From assembly GCA_020436935.1 (NCBI GenBank), contig JAGQWX010000051.1:1-36798 (forward strand): DNA of 36,798 bases. The letters are read 5' to 3'. The stretch is from Saprospiraceae bacterium (GTDB taxonomy: Bacteria; Bacteroidota; Bacteroidia; Chitinophagales; Saprospiraceae). Both the position numbers and the translations under genes were made by a program. How positions within the stretch are numbered: position 1 is the first letter of the stretch; each line of letters opens with the position of its first letter. Shown here in pieces: positions 32,008 through 36,798 of the stretch. Under the pieces are notes generated by a model that saw nothing but the letters and a program-made list of their open reading frames with translations, had not been told where the DNA came from and made no database searches.

Positions 32008-32511
32008 ATGGAACTCCTCCATGCCGTGAAAGAAGCATGTTTGCAAAGATTTGAAGAATCCGGTGAGCGCATTCAAATTTGCATTTCAAAACTTGATGAA
32101 AAACAACTGCTGTACAGGCACAATGATGTAAGCAACAGCATAGCCAACATCATCGTACATCTGGGGGGAAACATTACACAATACATCATGTCCGGCCTTG
32201 GCAGACAAGAAGACAAACGCATCAGAGATCACGAATTTTTGCCACTTTCTGACATCAACAAGTCTGATTTGGCAGAACGCATCAATGCCATTTTTCTGGA
32301 TGCAAAGGCTGTGATCGCTGCCATGGATGAATTTGTCTGCACACAAAAGCTGTTGCTTCAAGGATTTGAAATGACAGGTATTGGTGCAGTAATTCATGTG
32401 GTTGAACATGCTTCTTACCATGTGGGACAGATTACCTATCTCACCAAAATGTATACCGGAGAAGAAACCAAATATTTTGATGGCATAGACCTAAACGTCC
32501 ACAATGCATAA
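32008..32511 (+). CDS. DUF1572 / DinB-superfamily protein
   Basis: A 167-residue four-helix-bundle protein of the DUF1572 branch of the DinB superfamily. Probable metal ligands are the His of NIIVHLGGNI and the two in HVVEHASYHVGQI, the same three-His pattern as the DinB-family protein at 17575-18024, from which it otherwise differs widely. The function of DUF1572 is unknown; related enzymes transfer thiols. The ATG at 32008 is the natural start. It overlaps the next gene by eight bases, so the two are co-translated, although no functional link to an outer-membrane barrel is obvious. Confidence 0.85.
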   Translation: MELLHAVKEACLQRFEESGERIQICISKLDEKQLLYRHNDVSNSIANIIVHLGGNITQYIMSGLGRQEDKRIRDHEFLPLSDINKSDLAERINAIFLDAKAVIAAMDEFVCTQKLLLQGFEMTGIGAVIHVVEHASYHVGQITYLTKMYTGEETKYFDGIDLNVHNA

Positions 32512-33340
32512 AACAATCCTGATTACACTGTGCTGCCTGCAGGTTTGGGCGCTTAATGCTCAAATCTCTGACCTGCGCGGAGGTGGGGCATATACGGCCG
32601 GTCAAGCCAGAATGTCGAGTGTATTGCACGCAGATGATGCCCTTTTTGGGAATATCGCAGCCATGCCATTTTCCAACAATAAATACATGATAGACGCATC
32701 CGGCGAACGAAGGTTTGGGTTTGAAGACTTATCATTGTACAATCTGGGTGGTGTGTATCAATTTGGAAATGCTGCCGCCGGATTTCAATTGGTAGATTTT
32801 GGGGACATTGATTATAAAGAAAGAAAATTTCAGGCCTCTTATGCGATGCAATTGGCTGAGGCATTCAGCATGGGGGTTAGTTTCAATTTTTTACAATTGT
32901 CCATTGCAGAATATGGCCAGAGCTTCACACCAACGATTGATTTTGGAATTTACACCAGGGTTTTGCCAGACATACATGTGGGTGCCCATGTTCAAAATCT
33001 ATTACAAGCCAATAAAGAAACCGTTTCATATCCGTCTGTGCTGACACTTGGAGCCAGTTACTCTGCTTCTGATAAAGTGGATTTTAAAATCGAAGCTGAA
33101 AAAATTCTGGACCGCAGTTTGGCCGTAAAGGCGGGTATTGTGTACACGCCAGTGCCTGGATTGTCTGCTTATTTAGGAGCTGACTCGCGCAGAGAATCTG
33201 TTGCCCTGGCATTGTCCTATCAATTTTCATCATTTAAATTGGGCGGGGCATATACGGCAGGGACCAGATTGGGTTCTACTCCTGCCATCAGTTTGCGCTA
33301 CTTTAAGCCCAAAACAAGTAGTCCAAGGAGGTCCCGATAA
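32504..33340 (+). CDS. PorV/PorQ-like outer-membrane beta-barrel protein
   Basis: A 278-residue protein with a signal peptide (about 1-20, ending LNAQ). The mature chain has short alternating strands, many Gly/Ala/aromatic residues, and recurring patterns such as FGDIDYKERKFQASYAM and VGAHVQNLLQ. These are seen in PorV/PorQ/FadL-type barrels that serve type IX secretion or uptake in Bacteroidota. The end ISLRYFK has the aromatic pattern of the final strand, followed by a short basic tail. A GGAYTAG motif occurs near both termini. Its exact subfamily is uncertain; PorQ is the closest guess. It overlaps the DUF1572 gene by eight bases and no other T9SS gene is nearby. Confidence 0.6.
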   Translation: MHKTILITLCCLQVWALNAQISDLRGGGAYTAGQARMSSVLHADDALFGNIAAMPFSNNKYMIDASGERRFGFEDLSLYNLGGVYQFGNAAAGFQLVDFGDIDYKERKFQASYAMQLAEAFSMGVSFNFLQLSIAEYGQSFTPTIDFGIYTRVLPDIHVGAHVQNLLQANKETVSYPSVLTLGASYSASDKVDFKIEAEKILDRSLAVKAGIVYTPVPGLSAYLGADSRRESVALALSYQFSSFKLGGAYTAGTRLGSTPAISLRYFKPKTSSPRRSR

Positions 33341-33437
33341 GTATATAAGAGAGGCTTTCATCTAAAGCATTATCATAATATTATCTGAATTCACAAGCAA
33401 CTTTTGAGAATTAATTCCTTAGTTGCCCAATTACCAT

Positions 33438-33445
33438 TATTTTTG
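33438..33445 (+). promoter_or_regulatory. Bacteroidota -7 promoter element of lysS
   Basis: TATTTTTG is a perfect TAnnTTTG 38 bases upstream of the ATG at 33476. It lies downstream of a possible in-frame start at 33404, which argues for 33476 as the true start. The nearest TTG is too close to be a -33 element. Confidence 0.6.
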
Positions 33446-33475
33446 CCCAACTTTTTAATAAACGCAGACAAACAT

Positions 33476-35005
33476 ATGCAAAGACAGCTGAGCGAGCAGG
33501 AGATCATCCGCAGAGACAACCTCAAAAGATTGGAAGAATTGGGCATAGATCCCTACCCTAGTGCAACATTTGAAGTAAATGCCAAAGTTGCCGATATCAA
33601 ATCCAATTATAAAGAAGGTGACACAACATTTGCACATGTAAGTCTGGCCGGCAGACTGATGTCAAAACGCATCATGGGCAAGGCTTCTTTTGCTGAAATC
33701 ATGGATGGCAGTGGTAGAATTCAGATATATCTCAACAGGGATGAACTTTGCCCTGATGAAGACAAAACCCTTTATAATGAGGTATTTAAAAAGTTGCTGG
33801 ACCTTGGTGATTTCATTGGTATTACCGGTCACGTTTTCATCACTCAGGTGGGCGAAATCAGCGTGCATGTGACTTCATTAAAACTGCTCTCAAAAGTACT
33901 CAGACCACTGCCAGTAGTGAAGACTGATGCAGAGGGCAATGTGCACGACGCCTTCACAGATCCTGAGCAAAGGTACAGAATGAGGTATGTCGACCTGGTG
34001 GTCAATCCTCAGGTAAGAAAAGTCTTTGAACTCAGAACAAAGATGTACAATTCCATGAGGGAATACCTCAATGAAAAGGGATACCTTGAAGTGGAAACCC
34101 CAGTGTTGCAACCATTATACGGAGGAGCTGCAGCCAGACCATTCAAAACGCACCACAATACACTGGATATGGCACTTTATCTAAGGATAGCCAACGAGTT
34201 GTACCTCAAGCGATTGATCGTCGGAGGATACGATGGTGTATATGAATTCAGCAAAGACTTCAGGAACGAGGGGATGAGCCGATTCCACAACCCGGAATTT
34301 ACTCAAATCGAGTTGTATGTAGCCTATAAAGACTATGAGTGGATGATGAATCTCGTAGAGGAAATGGTAGAAAAAGTAGCCATGGACCTTCACGGTACCA
34401 CTGAGGTGAAAGTGGGCGAAAACATCATCAACTTCCAAAGACCGTGGAAACGCTACACCATGTATGAAGCCATTCAGGAGTACACCGGTGTGGATATTTC
34501 AAACATGGACGAAGAAGAATTGAAGGCTGCTGCGCGATCATTAAAAGTGCATGTTGACCCTTCAATGGGCAAAGGAAAAATCATAGATGAGATCTTCGGA
34601 GAACACGTTGAGCACAAATTGATACAGCCTACTTTTATCACCGATTATCCGGTAGAGATGTCACCTCTGGCTAAAAAGCACAAGTCCAAGCCCGGCTTAG
34701 TAGAGCGATTTGAAGCGATTTGCAATGCCAAGGAAATTTGCAATTCATTTTCTGAACTCAATGACCCCATCGATCAGCGTGAGCGATTTGAAAGCCAGCT
34801 GGAGTTGGGCAAAAGAGGCGATGAAGAAGCCATGGTCCTGGACGAAGACTTCCTCAGGGCACTGGAATATGGTATGCCACCAACAGCAGGTCTGGGTATA
34901 GGTATGGATCGTCTTGCCATGATCATGACCAATCAAAGTTCTATCCAGGACGTATTGTTTTTCCCACAGATGAAGCCTGAAAAGGCAGCTTCCGTAAAAG
35001 AGTGA
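33476..35005 (+). CDS. lysS: Lysyl-tRNA synthetase, class II
   Basis: The protein has 509 residues from ATG 33476 ([16 protein letters not shown]), the normal length. An N-terminal OB-fold anticodon-binding domain (about 45-160) precedes the class II core. Motif 1 lies around [15 protein letters not shown], motif 2 around [20 protein letters not shown] and motif 3 at [12 protein letters not shown]. All ATP- and lysine-binding signatures are intact. The longer frame from 33404 adds 24 residues unlike the family and starts before the promoter. The stop overlaps the GTG start of plsC, giving a coupled lysS-plsC-folC run. Confidence 0.97.
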   Translation: MQRQLSEQEIIRRDNLKRLEELGIDPYPSATFEVNAKVADIKSNYKEGDTTFAHVSLAGRLMSKRIMGKASFAEIMDGSGRIQIYLNRDELCPDEDKTLYNEVFKKLLDLGDFIGITGHVFITQVGEISVHVTSLKLLSKVLRPLPVVKTDAEGNVHDAFTDPEQRYRMRYVDLVVNPQVRKVFELRTKMYNSMREYLNEKGYLEVETPVLQPLYGGAAARPFKTHHNTLDMALYLRIANELYLKRLIVGGYDGVYEFSKDFRNEGMSRFHNPEFTQIELYVAYKDYEWMMNLVEEMVEKVAMDLHGTTEVKVGENIINFQRPWKRYTMYEAIQEYTGVDISNMDEEELKAAARSLKVHVDPSMGKGKIIDEIFGEHVEHKLIQPTFITDYPVEMSPLAKKHKSKPGLVERFEAICNAKEICNSFSELNDPIDQRERFESQLELGKRGDEEAMVLDEDFLRALEYGMPPTAGLGIGMDRLAMIMTNQSSIQDVLFFPQMKPEKAASVKE

Positions 35006-35769
35006 TCAGGATATTCGGTTATATCTGGGCGGTAGTTAAAGCCCTTTGCATCATTTTGACGATGCTTTTGTGGCTTTTTTACTATGCATTGACGACACCG
35101 ATACTTGGGGATTCTACAAGGCGGGCCTTTGCTTTAAGAAGGCATTGGCTCAGATACATTGGCGTTCCATTTCTCAATATTCACATTGAAGTAAAGGGTC
35201 AGCCTATAGAAGGTGCTGCACTTTATGTGTGCAATCACCGATCGTTCGCGGACCCAATTGTGCTGTGCAGATATCTTGACGCTTTTGTGATTGCGAAGGC
35301 CGAAGTGGCCAGTTATCCTGTGATCAATTGGGGAGCGAAAAAAACAGGAGTTTTGTATGTAAAACGAGAAAATAAAGACTCCCGTAATGCCGTACGTGAA
35401 AAAATGGTGGAAACCATCAAAAGTGGACACAACGTCCTCGTTTATCCCGAAGGCACCATAGGACTCCATCGCCATACCCTACCCTTCAAAACCGGAACTT
35501 TTCTGGAAGCAGCAGACAATGGTTTGAAAATTGTGCCTGTTGCCATAGAATACATGCACGATTCAGATTTGTGGAGGCATCACAACTTTCTGGTTCAGTT
35601 CGTCACACAATTCAGCAAGTGGCGGCTCAATGTAAAACTTCATTTTGGTGAAGTCCTCGAGTCTGCAGATGGGACGTGGCTCAAGGATCAATCAGAGCAA
35701 TGGATCAATCAGGAGCTTGAAGTCATGCAGAGGGATTGGACCAAAATCAACTTTGTAGAAGCGTCATGA
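35002..35769 (+). CDS. plsC: 1-acyl-sn-glycerol-3-phosphate acyltransferase (PlsC family)
   Basis: PlsC acylates lysophosphatidate to phosphatidate in phospholipid synthesis. The 255-residue protein has an N-terminal hydrophobic helix (about 8-30), the catalytic H-x4-D in NHRSFADP near residue 77, and the substrate motif VYPEGTI near residue 150. The GTG start overlaps the lysS TGA, and its own stop overlaps folC by four bases (ATGA), so expression is coupled on both sides. The acyl specificity cannot be judged, and a related lysophospholipid acyltransferase role remains possible. Confidence 0.9.
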   Translation: MIRIFGYIWAVVKALCIILTMLLWLFYYALTTPILGDSTRRAFALRRHWLRYIGVPFLNIHIEVKGQPIEGAALYVCNHRSFADPIVLCRYLDAFVIAKAEVASYPVINWGAKKTGVLYVKRENKDSRNAVREKMVETIKSGHNVLVYPEGTIGLHRHTLPFKTGTFLEAADNGLKIVPVAIEYMHDSDLWRHHNFLVQFVTQFSKWRLNVKLHFGEVLESADGTWLKDQSEQWINQELEVMQRDWTKINFVEAS

Positions 35770-36798
35770 ATAAGTTTGAAACGTACGAAGAAGTATGCGA
35801 CTTTCTGATGCTCAAACTGCCCATGTTTACCAGACAAGGGCCGGCCGCATTGAAACCTTCTCTGGAAAATATTGTGACATTGCTCGCAGCCATGGGCAAT
35901 CCCCATCAAAAATACAAAATCGTCCACGTCGCCGGCACCAACGGCAAAGGAAGTGTGAGCCATCTGCTGGCAGGCATGCTTGCCTCGCAGGGATATAAAG
36001 TTGGTTTGCACACCTCTCCTCATTATAAAGACATGAGGGAACGGATGAAGGTCAATGGCAAATTGCCAGAAAAAGACTTTGTAATCAACTTTACCAACCA
36101 GTGGCTTCCGCTGATAGAAAGCTTGCAACCCAGCTTTTTTGAGATCACCGTCGCCATGTCTTTTGAATATTTTGCTAGAGAACATGTAGACTTTGCAGTC
36201 ATAGAGGTAGGTCTTGGAGGAAGGCTTGATTCCACCAATGTGGTAGATCCATTGCTTTCGGTCATCACGAACATATCTCTGGATCATACAGAATTGCTTG
36301 GAAATACACTTGAGGCCATTGCTGGTGAAAAAGCCGGCATCATTAAAAAAGGTAAACCTGTGCTCATTGGAGAAAGGCAGGAGGAGACCACCCCCGTTTT
36401 CAATAACATCGCCATAGAGCACAGTTCTCCTTTGACCTACGCCGAAGATATTTGTGAAATCATCATCCACTTTCAGGATTTTCAGAAAACGATGTTTTCC
36501 GTCAGAATACCAGGGCATCAGTGGAAGATGGAAATTGATATTTCAGGACCTTTTCAGGACAAAAATCTCCGAACAGCTTTTGCAGGACTTTCACTTCTGG
36601 AGCAAGAAGGTATGAAGTGGAACCTTTCAAAACTTAAAAAATATCTGAAATCTTTCCGATCGAATGTCTATTACCTGGGGCGATGGCAGGTTTTGGATCA
36701 ATGCCCCATGGTGCTCGTCGACAGTGCCCACAATGAAGGTGGCATGGCATATATTCTTGCTGCCCTCAAAAACCATCATCAGGGGCGATTGCACATGG
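35766..36798 (+). CDS. folC: Dihydrofolate/folylpolyglutamate synthase (FolC), 3' end outside window
   Basis: An open frame of 344 codons from ATG 35766 that runs off the window without a stop, so the C-terminal roughly 80-100 residues are missing. The P-loop VAGTNGKGSV (residues 55-64) and EVGLGGRLDSTN match the Mur-ligase-like FolC family. So do ITNISLDHTELLG, the GEKAGIIKKGKP stretch and DSAHNEGG of the start of the C-terminal domain. FolC adds glutamate to dihydropteroate and folates. It overlaps plsC by four bases. A long antisense frame (35709-36518) over this gene is a shadow. Confidence 0.94.
   Translation, partial: MNKFETYEEVCDFLMLKLPMFTRQGPAALKPSLENIVTLLAAMGNPHQKYKIVHVAGTNGKGSVSHLLAGMLASQGYKVGLHTSPHYKDMRERMKVNGKLPEKDFVINFTNQWLPLIESLQPSFFEITVAMSFEYFAREHVDFAVIEVGLGGRLDSTNVVDPLLSVITNISLDHTELLGNTLEAIAGEKAGIIKKGKPVLIGERQEETTPVFNNIAIEHSSPLTYAEDICEIIIHFQDFQKTMFSVRIPGHQWKMEIDISGPFQDKNLRTAFAGLSLLEQEGMKWNLSKLKKYLKSFRSNVYYLGRWQVLDQCPMVLVDSAHNEGGMAYILAALKNHHQGRLHM

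Noticed and set aside
33404-33475. N-terminal extension of lysS
   Set aside because: The added residues do not resemble the family and the start lies upstream of the perfect -7 element at 33438-33445.
35709-36518. 269-residue minus-strand frame
   Set aside because: It is antisense to folC, whose signature motifs are all present on the plus strand; it arises from codon bias.

Overview
The window reads as a chromosomal segment of a Bacteroidota bacterium. The evidence is family content: a peptidase M56 sensor with TonB and SusC-plug-like domains, a type IX secretion (T9SS) sorting-like C-terminus, a DUF5686 outer-membrane protein, a PorV/PorQ-like barrel and an HU-CCDC81/SPOR protein. Perfect matches to the Bacteroidota -7 promoter element TAnnTTTG also sit just upstream of nine genes. 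Many lipoproteins and A-rich leaders without Shine-Dalgarno sequences fit this. Saprospiria or Chitinophagia seems plausible but cannot be settled from the sequence alone. No rRNA, tRNA, insertion sequence, phage gene or CRISPR array was recognised.

Layout. 122-9291 (minus) is a tight envelope operon, in transcription order: a TMTC-like membrane protein with TPRs, a GH3/serine-hydrolase fusion, a LolC/E-type permease, a DUF5686 outer-membrane protein and a DUF2461 protein. 9568-11198 (plus) holds small proteins: a YciI-like lipoprotein, a DUF1761 membrane protein and a 45-residue membrane peptide, with a candidate 50-residue ORF on the minus strand. 11227-12303 (minus) is an HU-like/SPOR membrane protein, divergent from the coupled set mnmA, lipoprotein, rimM (12368-14739). 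Opposite lie rfbD, rfbC and der (14741-17492, minus), then a DinB-family gene. 18175-20988 (minus) is a blaI-M56 regulatory pair with its own promoter and an operator-like palindrome.

Between blaI and a Tat-exported Gfo/Idh/MocA oxidoreductase lies the most unusual element: an array of five near-identical 16-bp palindromes (GTGACGTATATGTCAC) plus one degenerate copy, spaced 46-47 bp in an alternating two-unit pattern. After it come a small membrane protein and a TolB-propeller/M28/PDZ peptidase. Then come dnaG, a Kazal-META lipoprotein, lepA, a cysteine-rich mini-lipoprotein and a ThuA protein on the minus strand. The window ends with two plus-strand groups: DinB-like plus barrel protein, and lysS-plsC-folC (folC cut by the window edge).

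Most genes are housekeeping (tRNA modification, ribosome maturation and translocation, replication, dTDP-rhamnose, folate, phospholipid) or envelope functions. The points most worth a second look are the palindrome array, the multi-domain M56 sensor ending in a T9SS-like domain, the HU/SPOR protein, the unlisted 50-residue ORF and the Kazal-META lipoprotein.
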